The notes under the pieces: generated by a model
Database searches by the model: none
Told to the model about the DNA's origin: nothing
The model's input: the letters and a program-made list of their open reading frames with translations, nothing else
Origin: Robbsia sp. KACC 23696
GTDB taxonomy: Bacteria; Pseudomonadota; Gammaproteobacteria; Burkholderiales; Burkholderiaceae
Assembly (NCBI RefSeq): GCF_039852015.1
Contig: NZ_CP156627.1
Location: 1,426,001-1,490,000, forward strand
Direction: 5' to 3'
Length of the DNA: 64,000 bases
Shown: positions 51,686 to 60,290 of the stretch, piece after piece
Layout: each line of letters starts with the position of its first letter
How positions within the stretch are numbered: position 1 is the stretch's first letter
Made by a program: the position numbers and the translations under genes

Positions 51686-51997
51686 ATGACGATCGCAAAG
51701 ATTTTGGATTTATATGCGCGAGGTGGCCGAAGCCTTATCGGCAATGGTTTGGATGAAGCGGCACTTTCGTTGCCAGATGCTAAGGTTGCGCTTGAGTTAT
51801 TTGCAAGCCGCCGTTGGCGTATATTGGGCGGCGACGTGTATTGCCTATCCGAACAACAAAGCCTCGAGTCGACTTATGAGAACTGGTCATACGACGGGAA
51901 TGACTTTGGTCAAAGCGTTGATGTAGCGCGCAACTACTTAGCCTACCTTGCTCAGCGAGATGTCTACATTGTATTTGTCGTTGATGAGTGCAGGTAG
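51686..51997 (+). CDS. Imm40-family immunity protein
   Basis: This is a 103-residue cytoplasmic protein of the Imm40 immunity type: ALSLPDAKVALELFASRRWRILGGDVYCLSEQQ followed by YENWSYDG and a C-terminal helix (SVDVARNYLAYLAQ). Imm40 proteins neutralise polymorphic toxins in CDI and other secretion systems. It follows the remains of a toxin by 4 bases and is still intact, so it may continue to protect the cell although its toxin is broken. Confidence 0.75.
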   Translation: MTIAKILDLYARGGRSLIGNGLDEAALSLPDAKVALELFASRRWRILGGDVYCLSEQQSLESTYENWSYDGNDFGQSVDVARNYLAYLAQRDVYIVFVVDECR

Positions 51998-52190
51998 AAT
52001 GCGACCGCCCGAGATTTGGATTTACCTTGTGAATTTTTTGGTCAAATATGAGTGACCCTTTTTCGATAAGATGAACCACGCCGGGTTTCGTGGAGGCCGG
52101 TTCGATTGTAAGCGCGAATTTCTCCCCACCTAGCTTCTGATCTTAATCAAGATCACGATTGCGTCCGCTACTTCAACTTGCGGACGCAAT

Positions 52191-52613
52191 ATGACAGACC
52201 CTGAATTTGACTTCCTGCCCCTGCGCGTCAAGCGTCTGAGCACCAACGGCAAGCGCTGGTATGACGTGGCCGACAAGCGCCGTCTCGTCGCTGCTTGCGA
52301 GCAACCCGGTGCCTCAATCTCGGGTTTGGCCTTGCGCGCCGAGATCAACGCCAATCAGCTCCACAAGTGGATCCGCTTAGAACAAGCGCGGCGACGCTCG
52401 CAACAGGCCAAGTCCGCCGCGCCAATGTTCGTCCCCGTCGTCAGGGGCACCGCCGACATCGCGCCGGTCGCATCCTCCCACGTTAATGGCGTTGCCCCGG
52501 CGGCTTGCCTCAGCGCACAATTGCCCAGCGGCGTGACGCTGCGTCTGGAAGGTCTCGGCCGTACGGACGCGACGCTCGTCGAGGTGATGATCACCGCACT
52601 GAGCGCGCGCTGA
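52191..52613 (+). CDS. IS66 TnpA accessory protein
   Basis: This is the 140-residue IS66 orf1 product: a helix-turn-helix protein (KRWYDVADKRRLVAACEQPGASISGLALRAEINANQLHKWIRLEQ) with the usual C-terminal strand region (LSAQLPSGVTLRLEGLGRTDATLVEVMITAL). It is needed with TnpB and TnpC for transposition. The frame is complete; the TGA overlaps the ATG of the TnpC fragment. Confidence 0.85.
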   Translation: MTDPEFDFLPLRVKRLSTNGKRWYDVADKRRLVAACEQPGASISGLALRAEINANQLHKWIRLEQARRRSQQAKSAAPMFVPVVRGTADIAPVASSHVNGVAPAACLSAQLPSGVTLRLEGLGRTDATLVEVMITALSAR

Positions 52614-53488
52614 TGTTTCGCATGGACGACGCCTTGTGCACCACGCTCAAATCGCAGGGGCTGATCCATGGCGACGAGACGACGGTGCAGGTGCTCAAGG
52701 AGGCCGACAAGAGCGCACAGAGCCAGTCGTATATGTGGTGCTACCGCAGCGCCGAGGACAGCGCCGAACCGGTGGTGATCTATAACTACCAACCGGGACG
52801 TGGGCAAGTGCATCCGCAAACCTTCCTGGGAGACTATGCGGGGCTGTTGATGAGCGATGCGGCGTGGCGAACCGTCGAGGGCCCGACACCCCTAGGGTGC
52901 TGGGCGCATGCAAGACGCGCCTTCGTGGACGCGGCCAAGGGACAGAAGAAGCCGAGCGAGCGCATCGCACAGGCGCTGGAATACATCAAAGTGCTGTATC
53001 AAGTCGAGGCGCTTGCCAAGGGCGATCTGCCCGATGACCAGACACGTCACGACTACACCTATGAACTGCGCCAGAAGCACAGCGTGCCGGTGCTCGATGC
53101 CTTCAAAACGTGGCTGGACACGCAGGCACCACTGGCCTTACCGAAGTCGCTGCTGGGCGGGGCGATCGGCTATGCGAGAAACCAGTGGCAGTATCTGAAT
53201 CGCCATGTTGAAGACGGACAAGCGCCCATCGATAATAACGTCCTCGAACGCGACATCCGTCCCTTCTGCACAGGGCGAAACGCTTGGTTGTTCAGCGATA
53301 CGGTAGCCGGCGCTGAGGCCAGTGCGATGATCTACAGTCTGATGCTGACGTGCCGTGCAAACGACGTTGAACCGTATGGGTATCTGTTGCATGTTCTCGA
53401 CGAACTGCCGCAACGGGCCACAAGCGCAGACATCAGCGACTTGCTACCGTTCAATTACGCCAAACAGCAACGCGCCGTAAAGGCATAA
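52613..53488 (+). pseudogene. IS66 TnpC transposase, N-terminal half deleted
   Basis: The frame of 291 codons starts within the tnpA stop codon and has the TnpC core: LIHGDETTVQVLKE (catalytic Asp), GCWAHARRAFVDA, and the end VEDGQAPIDNNVLERDIRPFCTGRNAWLFSDTVAGAEASAMIYSLMLTC. The N-terminal zinc-finger and leading part are missing, and tnpB is absent, through an internal deletion. Confidence 0.85.
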
Positions 53489-53582
53489 CGCACCCCTGAT
53501 GCCACGCCTTACCCGCACGATCCTGCGGGCGTCTCCCTATGCATGCTCACGTGGGGAGAAACTCGCGCTTACCGTTAATCGC

Positions 53583-54021
53583 CTACTCCGACTTGCTTGC
53601 TTGACTCGTCGTCGGTATGGCCTTTGCGACATCGTCCGCAGCCTTGAGCGCCTCCCCAAACTTCGGAACCAGACTCATGGCTGCTTCATCGAGGGCGTTC
53701 ACGGCATGCGGTAGATCCTCTAGAAGCCCCGAGTAGGTGAAGTAGCTATCGGGATCGCTGATTTTCTGAAAATATAAGGGTTTCGTGAAAATCGGGGTCA
53801 GCGACTTTGCATCGAAAATCACTACGCCACTGAACACTATACGGCTAAAAGAGTTGAGCGGCCCCGGCGCTTCCCGCACCGTAGCCTACCTCTGGAATAA
53901 TAACTGCAATCGTATTGACTGATTTCAGCTTATCAGCATTGAACTTAGGTGGGCTTGCGCAAGCTGACAGTAGGGAGGCAGTAGCTAACAGCCATAAGGC
54001 ATAAAGTCGTGAGCGTGTCAT
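53583..54021 (-). pseudogene. Small lipoprotein gene with a frameshift
   Basis: From ATG 54021 the frame encodes MTRSRLYALWLLATASLLSA and Cys: a lipoprotein signal with lipobox LSAC, followed by ASPPKFNADKLKSVNTIAVI. It stops after QLF at a TAG near 53853. The next frame takes up the sequence (SRIVFSGVVIFDAKSLTPIF) and runs to 53583. Dropping one T from the TTTT run joins them into a protein of about 145 residues. The function is not known. The IS66 derivative ends 10 bases downstream. Confidence 0.6.
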
Positions 54022-54221
54022 TGTTTGAGGGCGCTGAAAGATCGGTCTAATTTTCTAAACCGTTTAACGTCTCAATGCGCAAAAACTTTAGCCCGATAGA
54101 ACATCCGATTTTCCCAGAAAATTCACTCTGCGACATGTCGAATGATAATAACCGATGTTCGATGGAGGCTAGCGATTAAAGGCAAGCAGGCGAGATCCAT
54201 GAAACCAGGCACGGCAGGGCG

Positions 54222-54330
54222 TGTTTAACAAGCAGTTCAAGCATGAGTTGGTGCAGCAGGCGTATGCCCTCTGGTGTCTCGATCACGGCTCTCGCTCCAA
54301 AACAAGTGCGGACCTACATGCGCACCACAC
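54222..54330 (+). mobile_element. Decayed IS66 TnpA 5' remnant
   Basis: FNKQFKHELVQQAYA in one frame and SGVSITALAPKQVRTYMR in the next resemble the TnpA helix-turn-helix start of an IS66-type element, with a frameshift between. Confidence 0.4.
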
Positions 54331-54549
54331 CCTCGGTCAAATTGGTCGGCACAAGGTGCTTTCGCCCGACGCTTCCGGCAGTCCGCCGGTGACCTAATTT
54401 TGATATGCGCGTCAGGCGTAATGCGCTTCAATACATTCATTTGGAGCGCAGTCCTATGCCGATCACCACTACGCAACACCGACAACGTGTCGGTCGATTT
54501 CGGCGGGATGCCACCTCGGATGCGTTGGGTCCAAAGCAGACTTCCGATC

Positions 54550-54762
54550 ATGTCGGACGGAGAATCTTTCTGGCCAATCGATATGCAAGACATCACGGCT
54601 AGTTATTTTGCGGCAACTGACATAGAGAAAGCGGAATATAACGAAAGAGGCGATGGCATATGGGAGGATACCTTCACGAAAATCGTCGCGAAGATGTCGC
54701 CCGAAGGCGCGGCGAGAATCGACCAATCCGGTATGGTTCCGATGTCGGCCGTTGATGATTAA
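54550..54762 (+). CDS. Hypothetical short frame in IS debris
   Basis: The end of an open frame reads MSDGESFWPIDMQDITASYF, then an acidic helical part ending MVPMSAVDD. The composition is protein-like, but upstream sequence in the frame (from 54274) looks like chance. It may be the 3' end of a resident gene cut by IS sequence. Unrecognised. The interval 54022-54221 holds nothing I can identify. Confidence 0.25.
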   Translation: MSDGESFWPIDMQDITASYFAATDIEKAEYNERGDGIWEDTFTKIVAKMSPEGAARIDQSGMVPMSAVDD

Positions 54763-54774
54763 CGCTAGTAAATG

Positions 54775-55085
54775 TCGACATCGGCCGCAACCGATAGGGC
54801 TTGTCCGGACGGCAAGCGTAGCATCAGGTTCACCTTCTGTTAGATTACCAGCGGACCTATCGGTGTCCATGTCCTCATGCCGGACGCGTAGCGTTCTGCC
54901 GTTGCCCTTCCACGCATCCGTCTTGGGCATGTACGTTTCCGGCGACACGAAGGCGGCGCCGCCGCTGTCCGTGCGGCCGAGCTTGTGCACTTGTTCACGA
55001 CGCCAGCGCGAAAGTTGGGTGCGATTGATCGCGTTACGCTAGGCGACGACCGCCATCGAGACACCAGGAGACATAGCCTGCTAAG
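54775..55085 (-). mobile_element. Decayed IS66 TnpA remnant, opposite strand
   Basis: On the minus strand SPGVSMAVVA, a stop, then RNAINRTQLSRWRREQ and, near the end, LMLRLPSGQALSVAADVD match the helix-turn-helix and final strand of TnpA-type proteins. Stops and frame changes show it is dead. Confidence 0.45.
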
Positions 55086-55120
55086 CAGCGGCGGCGGTCG
55101 CACCCACTCCCTTTCAACAC

Positions 55121-56833
55121 TCAACTACAAACGAAGCTACTCGCGGCGTTGACATCGCCGCCCTGATAACGCGCCACTTTTGGGTACGGGCAAAGCGGCC
55201 GCGTGCGTCCTGCTCCCCAGTCGGTGGGCACGTCGGCGTTCGGCACGGCATTGCTCGCATCGCGCGCGGTGGCGAGCACGCTTTCCGGTGCCGTGCCTTG
55301 CTCGACCCATGCAACGAGCGGCGTGAGCATGTCGAACTGGTCGGTGCTCGGACCGCCGCTGCAATGGTTCATGCCGGCGATCGTATAAAGACGTGCGAAA
55401 TTCGATGCGTCGCCGCCGTTCGCTGCGGTGAGCCGTTGATACCAGTCGGTCGTGTCGTTCGACGAAAACACCGGATCGCTTGTGCCGTGATAAACCATCA
55501 GCTTTGCCCCGCGCTGCTTCAACGCGCTGAGATTGGTTTCATCGGGCGGCGTCATGAACGACCAGGCGGACTCGGTATACACGCCGCTTGTGGCGAAGAT
55601 CTTCGGCGCATCGGTGTCCATGTCGAAGTTCAGCGCGTACGCGGACAACTGGCTCACCACGGAAGCGGCTTGCGGCGGCGTGGTGAACGTGAAGGCGGCC
55701 GCGGCCGGGTCGAGCGTGATCGAGTTGGCCTGCTTCCACGCCGACCAACCAGCGCCGAGTCCGGCATCGTATGGGAAGCTTGCATAGAGCGCCGTCCCAG
55801 CACTGTTGCGCGCGCCCGAGAACACATTGCCGATGGCGTCCATCTGCGCGCTCGTCAGGCACGTGCCGTCACGAACGTTGTTTGTGCAGGTGGGGACGTC
55901 GGTGGCAAGGTTGAAGTTGGCCTGGCATGCCTTGATATCCTGAATGAGGCCGTCCGTCACACCATCGAGCGCATCGCACTTCGACAGTATTTTCGACGCC
56001 ACCATTTGCCGTTCCGTCGAGGTGAAACCGGTAGTGATATCGGGCAGGCCGTTCGAGGTTGTCGCAGTCGCTACTTTCGCAAACTGCTGCGCGCTCCACA
56101 TTTCACCGATGGCCGCCTTCGGCAGGTGAACGCCCGGATCGCCCGCGATGATGCCGTCGTACTCCGCCGATGAGCGCGCCGCCGCGACCAGTGCATGACG
56201 TCCGCCATTGGAGCAACCGTCGAAATAGCTCCGATCGGGGGCTTTGCCGTACGCCAGCTTGATGACCTGTTTAGCCATCGGCGTGAGCGTGGCGACTGCG
56301 TTGTAACCATAGTCGATCCGTGCCTGCGGATCGAGACCGAACAGGGGATTTTGCGCCGCGCCGTGCCCTGCATCCGAGCTGATGACCGCGAAGCCCATGT
56401 TCAACGCGTCGCTGGTGGGGCCCCCGCCGCCGATTTCGCCGGTGGCCGTGAGCACATTGCCGTCGAGTCCGCCGTTGGCCTGGTAAAAGAAGCGTCCGTT
56501 CCACGCAATCGGCAGGCGCATTTCGAAGCCGATCGCATAGGTCTTGCCGTCGACGCTACTGACGCGCTGATTCATGCTGCCTTGAATCAGACAATGTTCG
56601 GCGATCGGTTTGCCGACCACGGTGAGCGTGCCCGCGGCGACGTCCGTGACCGTGCTGAAGACGGTGTTGGAGAAAGTGAGCTTTGCAGCGAGTGAAGCGC
56701 AATCGCCGACCAGCGTGGCGGGCGTGGCCGCGCTCAATTGCGTCAATGCGGACGCGTTGTCGCCGATGCTGCCGCCGCACCCGGCGAGTGCGAGCGCTGC
56801 GGCGGACGCCAGTGCGATAGAGGTGCACTTCAT
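55121..56833 (-). CDS. Feruloyl esterase/tannase-family lipoprotein
   Basis: This is a secreted serine esterase of the tannase/feruloyl esterase family, 570 residues. The N-terminus MKCTSIALASAAALALAGC is a lipoprotein signal, so the enzyme is likely anchored to the outer membrane. The family triad is present: nucleophile in GCSNGGRHAL near residue 208, Asp in YHGTSDPVFSSND, His in GMNHCSGGPSTDQF. It should release ferulate or related phenolic acids from esters such as plant cell-wall fragments, feeding the adjacent porin, transporter and ferulate-degrading genes. The start at 56833 has AGGAT upstream. It lies 10 bases after the porin gene, hence in its operon. Confidence 0.9.
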   Translation of the reverse strand: MKCTSIALASAAALALAGCGGSIGDNASALTQLSAATPATLVGDCASLAAKLTFSNTVFSTVTDVAAGTLTVVGKPIAEHCLIQGSMNQRVSSVDGKTYAIGFEMRLPIAWNGRFFYQANGGLDGNVLTATGEIGGGGPTSDALNMGFAVISSDAGHGAAQNPLFGLDPQARIDYGYNAVATLTPMAKQVIKLAYGKAPDRSYFDGCSNGGRHALVAAARSSAEYDGIIAGDPGVHLPKAAIGEMWSAQQFAKVATATTSNGLPDITTGFTSTERQMVASKILSKCDALDGVTDGLIQDIKACQANFNLATDVPTCTNNVRDGTCLTSAQMDAIGNVFSGARNSAGTALYASFPYDAGLGAGWSAWKQANSITLDPAAAAFTFTTPPQAASVVSQLSAYALNFDMDTDAPKIFATSGVYTESAWSFMTPPDETNLSALKQRGAKLMVYHGTSDPVFSSNDTTDWYQRLTAANGGDASNFARLYTIAGMNHCSGGPSTDQFDMLTPLVAWVEQGTAPESVLATARDASNAVPNADVPTDWGAGRTRPLCPYPKVARYQGGDVNAASSFVCS

Positions 56834-56843
56834 GCTTTGTATC

Positions 56844-57983
56844 CTAGAAGGAATGACGAATGCCGACCATGACGCCGGTCTGGCCCGTGCCTGCGGCGGG
56901 CGTCGTGCCACCACCACCGCCGCTCACCGAGTACTCCGCCTTCGCGCTGTTCGCGAGGTACGACGCTTGCGCGTAGACAGCGGTGCGCTTCGATAGCAGA
57001 TAGGTGGTGCGCAGCGTGCCCATCGTCGCGCGCGTGTCGTGCTGGGCATTCGCGATGTGATAAATCGCGCCGTCGACGATGAAAGCCGGCGTCACGTTGT
57101 ACGCGGCGGCCACGAAGAACAGATTGGAGCGCACGCTCGCAACCGTGTCCGCGCCCGGTTCGACGCGACGGTTAAGCCATCCGATCCCAAGTTTGGTCTT
57201 GCCGAGTTTGGCGTAGGCGCTCACTTGCGCGCGGATGTCCTTGTCGGCGGCGCTGGTGAGGGGTGTCGGCGTAACGCCATCGAAGAAGTTTGCCGCCGCG
57301 GTGCTGCCGCCACGCTGTTCTTCATACGATGCCGCGACGCCGAATTGCGGTGCGTCGTACTTCAGCATCACGGACCATTCCCGGCATTGCGTCGTCTGCC
57401 CGGCGACGGATCCGGTACAGGTGCCCTGGCCAGGCGAGTTGCCGGTGCCGGTCGCATCGCGCCCGAACGAGTAGCTCGCGCCGAACGTGAGGCCCGCATA
57501 GCTGCCGAGGTAAACCACCGAGTTGTCGGCGCGGGCATTCGGTACGTATGCGTCAAGCGAGCCCAGACCGTAGATGTCCGGGCCGATCAGGTCCGCGCCC
57601 ATCAGCGCGAGATAGGTCATCGTGTACTGGCGGCCGAACGAAACCGTGCCGTACGGACTCTTAATGCCGACGAACGCTTGACGTCCGAACATCCGTCCGC
57701 CTTGGCCTTGATCGCCGGCGCGCACGTTGAAGCCGCTTTCCAGCGTGAAGACCGCGCTATAGCCGCCGCCCAAGTCTTCCTCGCCACGCAGTCCCCAGCG
57801 CGAAGGCAGTTCACCCGTCACCGACGGCATGCGAAACACGCTCTTACCCGCGGCGTTCGCGTGCGATACGTATTCGATCCCGGTATCGATAATGCCGTAG
57901 AGCGTTACGCTCGATTGGGCCGCTGCGGCACCGCTGATAGTGCACAGTGCAGCACCGATTAATAGACGTGCGGATGGTTGCAT
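56844..57983 (-). CDS. General porin in the ferulate operon
   Basis: This is an outer-membrane porin of the Gram-negative porin (Porin_4) family, 379 residues. It has a signal peptide (MQPSARLLIGAALCTISGAAAAQ), the start SSVTLYGIIDTGIEYV, and SRWGLRGEEDLGGGYSAVFTLESGFN, FGRQAFVGI and GTVSFGRQY. It ends in HSF. It stands between the MFS transporter and esterase genes on one strand with short gaps. It probably lets hydroxycinnamates, released by the esterase, cross the outer membrane. Confidence 0.93.
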   Translation of the reverse strand: MQPSARLLIGAALCTISGAAAAQSSVTLYGIIDTGIEYVSHANAAGKSVFRMPSVTGELPSRWGLRGEEDLGGGYSAVFTLESGFNVRAGDQGQGGRMFGRQAFVGIKSPYGTVSFGRQYTMTYLALMGADLIGPDIYGLGSLDAYVPNARADNSVVYLGSYAGLTFGASYSFGRDATGTGNSPGQGTCTGSVAGQTTQCREWSVMLKYDAPQFGVAASYEEQRGGSTAAANFFDGVTPTPLTSAADKDIRAQVSAYAKLGKTKLGIGWLNRRVEPGADTVASVRSNLFFVAAAYNVTPAFIVDGAIYHIANAQHDTRATMGTLRTTYLLSKRTAVYAQASYLANSAKAEYSVSGGGGGTTPAAGTGQTGVMVGIRHSF

Positions 57984-58064
57984 GAAAGGGTTTCTCCGAA
58001 CCGTTGAATGAAGAAGGGCGTATTGTTGTTTTGCGCTTGGGCTCAGGCTTTCTCGTGACGACGG

Positions 58065-59312
58065 CTAGTTTTCGGCGCGTGGACGGCGTAGCAGAAGCAA
58101 CGCGGCGGCTGCCGCGATCACCGTGACGGGAATGCTTGCGCCGATCACAGTCGAAGAACTACGCCCCATCGCCAGCAATTGACCCGCTGCGAGCGGACCG
58201 ACCACCGAGCCGATGCGGCCAACCGCAACCGCCGCACCGACGCCGGTACCACGCATAGCGGTCGGATAGAACGCGGCAGAGAGCGCATACAGCACCGATT
58301 GGCCGCCGATCACGAACATCCCCGCGAAGAACGCCGAGGCGGCTAGCGCACCGAAGCCGTGCGCCGTCGACAGCATCGCAAGCGAGTCGATGATCCCGAC
58401 GTACATACCCGTCACCACGAGACCCGAGCGCATGCGATCCATCAACATGCCGATGCACAGCGCCCCGATGCCGCCACCGATATTGAAAAAGATCTGCACG
58501 TAGCCGACGTGCGCTCGCGTCAGACCGCTTGCAGCCATCAGCGAAGGCAGCCAATTCAGCAGAAAATAGAGTACGATCAGCGTGCAGAAATAGCTGACCC
58601 AAATCTGCACGGTCGAGAGACCACGTGTGCCGCCGAACAGGATTTCGCCGACCGGCGCGGGCTTGGCTTGACCATCGCGTGATGCGGTGGTGAACGCCTT
58701 CGAATCCGTGAGAAAGGCCAGCAGCAGCGGCACGAGCAGAAGCGGCCCCACGCCGCCGACGTAGAAAATGTGACGCCACTCGACGTTTCCCGCACTCAAC
58801 ACGCCGATCGCCGACGCGATCACGCCGCCGAACGGAATGCCGCAATACATCACGCTCACGGCGGTGTTACGCAGGCGTGGCGCGACCGCTTCCGATGACA
58901 ACGCGATCAGATTCGGCAACGCGCCGCCTAATCCGATACCGGTCAACACGCGTACGATCACGAGCGTGTGGAAGTCGCTCGCCAGCGTGGTCATGATCGA
59001 CAGCAAGCCGAACAGGCAAGCGGATATCACGAGCACGCGCTTGCGACCGATACGGTCGGCGAGTCTTCCGCCGAACATCGCGCCGGGTAGCAAGCCGAAC
59101 GTCCCGGCGCTAAACGCCAGTCCCATTTGCCCGACGGACAGACCAAACTCGTGCGCCATGCGCGGTGCGGCGACCCCGACCGACTGCAAGTCGAGTCCTT
59201 CCAGCAGGGCGATCGCAAAACATAATCCGAGGGTTACGAACGTGCCTGCCCGGTTCGACGCTGCCGTGACCACCGCGGCATCGGACGTATGCAATGTTCC
59301 GGATTTCTTCAC
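58065..59312 (-). CDS. Aromatic acid:H+ symporter (AAHS-family MFS transporter)
   Basis: This is an inner-membrane transporter of 415 residues with about twelve helices, of the PcaK/BenK/MhpT branch. The first helix has the diagnostic LLEGLDLQSVGVAAPRM, followed by motif A (GGRLADRIGRKRVL) and, between helices 8 and 9, GMLMDRMRSGLVVTGM. GTG 59312 is taken as start because AAGGAT precedes it and the helix pattern begins there; an upstream frame extension to 59465 is probably not translated. It heads the operon with porin and esterase. Ferulate or a relative is the likely cargo. A palindrome matching the one before ech lies 252 bases upstream. Confidence 0.88.
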   Translation of the reverse strand: MKKSGTLHTSDAAVVTAASNRAGTFVTLGLCFAIALLEGLDLQSVGVAAPRMAHEFGLSVGQMGLAFSAGTFGLLPGAMFGGRLADRIGRKRVLVISACLFGLLSIMTTLASDFHTLVIVRVLTGIGLGGALPNLIALSSEAVAPRLRNTAVSVMYCGIPFGGVIASAIGVLSAGNVEWRHIFYVGGVGPLLLVPLLLAFLTDSKAFTTASRDGQAKPAPVGEILFGGTRGLSTVQIWVSYFCTLIVLYFLLNWLPSLMAASGLTRAHVGYVQIFFNIGGGIGALCIGMLMDRMRSGLVVTGMYVGIIDSLAMLSTAHGFGALAASAFFAGMFVIGGQSVLYALSAAFYPTAMRGTGVGAAVAVGRIGSVVGPLAAGQLLAMGRSSSTVIGASIPVTVIAAAAALLLLRRPRAEN

Positions 59313-59563
59313 ATTAGTTATCCTTATTAAACGACGTGGTTTTTCGGTTTCGCCGAATGGCACCAGACGCCGCGTCGCCGTCCTGCACGACGGACGAGCT
59401 CGGCAGGCGAGCGTTAGATCATTGTCGAGGCCATGAAAGCGGCGCGGCCGTCGCCCGACGAACACCGCAGCGTGCTGTGCATCGTTTCGATGACCAGGCT
59501 ACGGGGCTCGCGTTTCTAGGCGTTGCGATAGGTCTCCACACGCAGCATCGTGGACTGGATTTA

Positions 59564-59582
59564 ATATCAGGAAGGCTGATAA
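59564..59582. promoter_or_regulatory. MarR operator on the transport side
   Basis: ATATCAGG-AAG-GCTGATAA, an imperfect copy of the palindrome before ech (60221), in the promoter region of the MFS-porin-esterase operon and just past the end of the MarR gene. Confidence 0.65.
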
Positions 59583-59652
59583 TACAAGCGTAAATTGTTC
59601 GGTGAAAACACCTAGCAATTCGGTGACGGAACGCGAGGGGGTGCGAGCGGTT

Positions 59653-60123
59653 CTAGCCGCGCAGATTACGAACGAACGTTTCGAGATGGGTTTGGACGGC
59701 CCCGGCAGCATCGAGTTCGATGCCTGCCATCATCTGCTTTTCGATGGTCTTGACGGCCTGCTCGCATTCGCGCAGCACGGTGCGCCCTTCGTCGGTGAGT
59801 TGAAGCAGCACGATGCGCCCGTGCGTCGGGTCCGGTTTGCGGCTCACCCAATTACGCGCGGCCATCGCGTTCATTACTTCATTGGCCGATTGCGGCGTGA
59901 TGAACGACCGCTCGGCGACCTGGGCGTTCGACGCTTCCCCTTTGGCTTCGAGCACGGAGAGCGCGGTGAATTGCGCGAGCGTCAGACCGAGTGGCGCGAG
60001 CGCTTCGGTCATGCGACGCCGCAGGATGCGGTCGAGACTGCCGATCACATAGGTCAGGCGCAGGCTGGTACGACGCGTGCGCGTGGCGGTGGGCTCGGCA
60101 GGCATAGTGTGATTTTTGCTCAT
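59653..60123 (-). CDS. MarR-family repressor of the ferulate genes (FerR/FerC-like)
   Basis: This is a 156-residue winged-helix regulator: LRLTYVIGSLDRILRRRMTEAL, then LTLAQFTALSVLEAKGEASNAQVAERSFITPQSANEVMNAMAARNWV (recognition helix) and the wing KPDPTHGRIVLLQLTDEG. MarR-type regulators at this position in other bacteria (FerR, FerC, CouR) repress ferulate or coumarate genes and are released by the hydroxycinnamoyl-CoA thioester. It is divergent from ech with a perfect palindrome in the gap. The start is uncertain: ATG 60123 is chosen, with 60153 and 60105 as alternatives. None has a strong ribosome site. Confidence 0.85.
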   Translation of the reverse strand: MSKNHTMPAEPTATRTRRTSLRLTYVIGSLDRILRRRMTEALAPLGLTLAQFTALSVLEAKGEASNAQVAERSFITPQSANEVMNAMAARNWVSRKPDPTHGRIVLLQLTDEGRTVLRECEQAVKTIEKQMMAGIELDAAGAVQTHLETFVRNLRG

Positions 60124-60220
60124 CGTGGACAGGAAGTTCGGGCTATCCCGCATCTTAGCGCGGCTGAGCCCGATTCCGACACCTAAGGGTTTGCACCAGG
60201 AACGTGAATTTCCGCTTTAC

Positions 60221-60239
60221 ATATCAGGAAGCCTGATAT
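60221..60239. promoter_or_regulatory. MarR operator before ech
   Basis: A perfect inverted repeat, ATATCAGG-AAG-CCTGATAT, lies 52 bases before the ech start and about 100 before the divergent marR start. Size and symmetry fit a MarR dimer site. Confidence 0.8.
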
Positions 60240-60290
60240 TGAATGTGGTTATCGGGTTGCGATCGCAGCCGACGTTCACGGAGAAAGCAG

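Larger units (their letters stand above)
52108..53572 (+). mobile_element. IS66-family deletion derivative
   Basis: The ends are 22-base inverted repeats (52108-52129 and 53551-53572, one mismatch, starting GTAAGCGCGA). Inside are tnpA and the second half of tnpC only; tnpB and the first half of tnpC are deleted. No 8-bp target duplication is seen. It could move only with help in trans. Confidence 0.85.
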
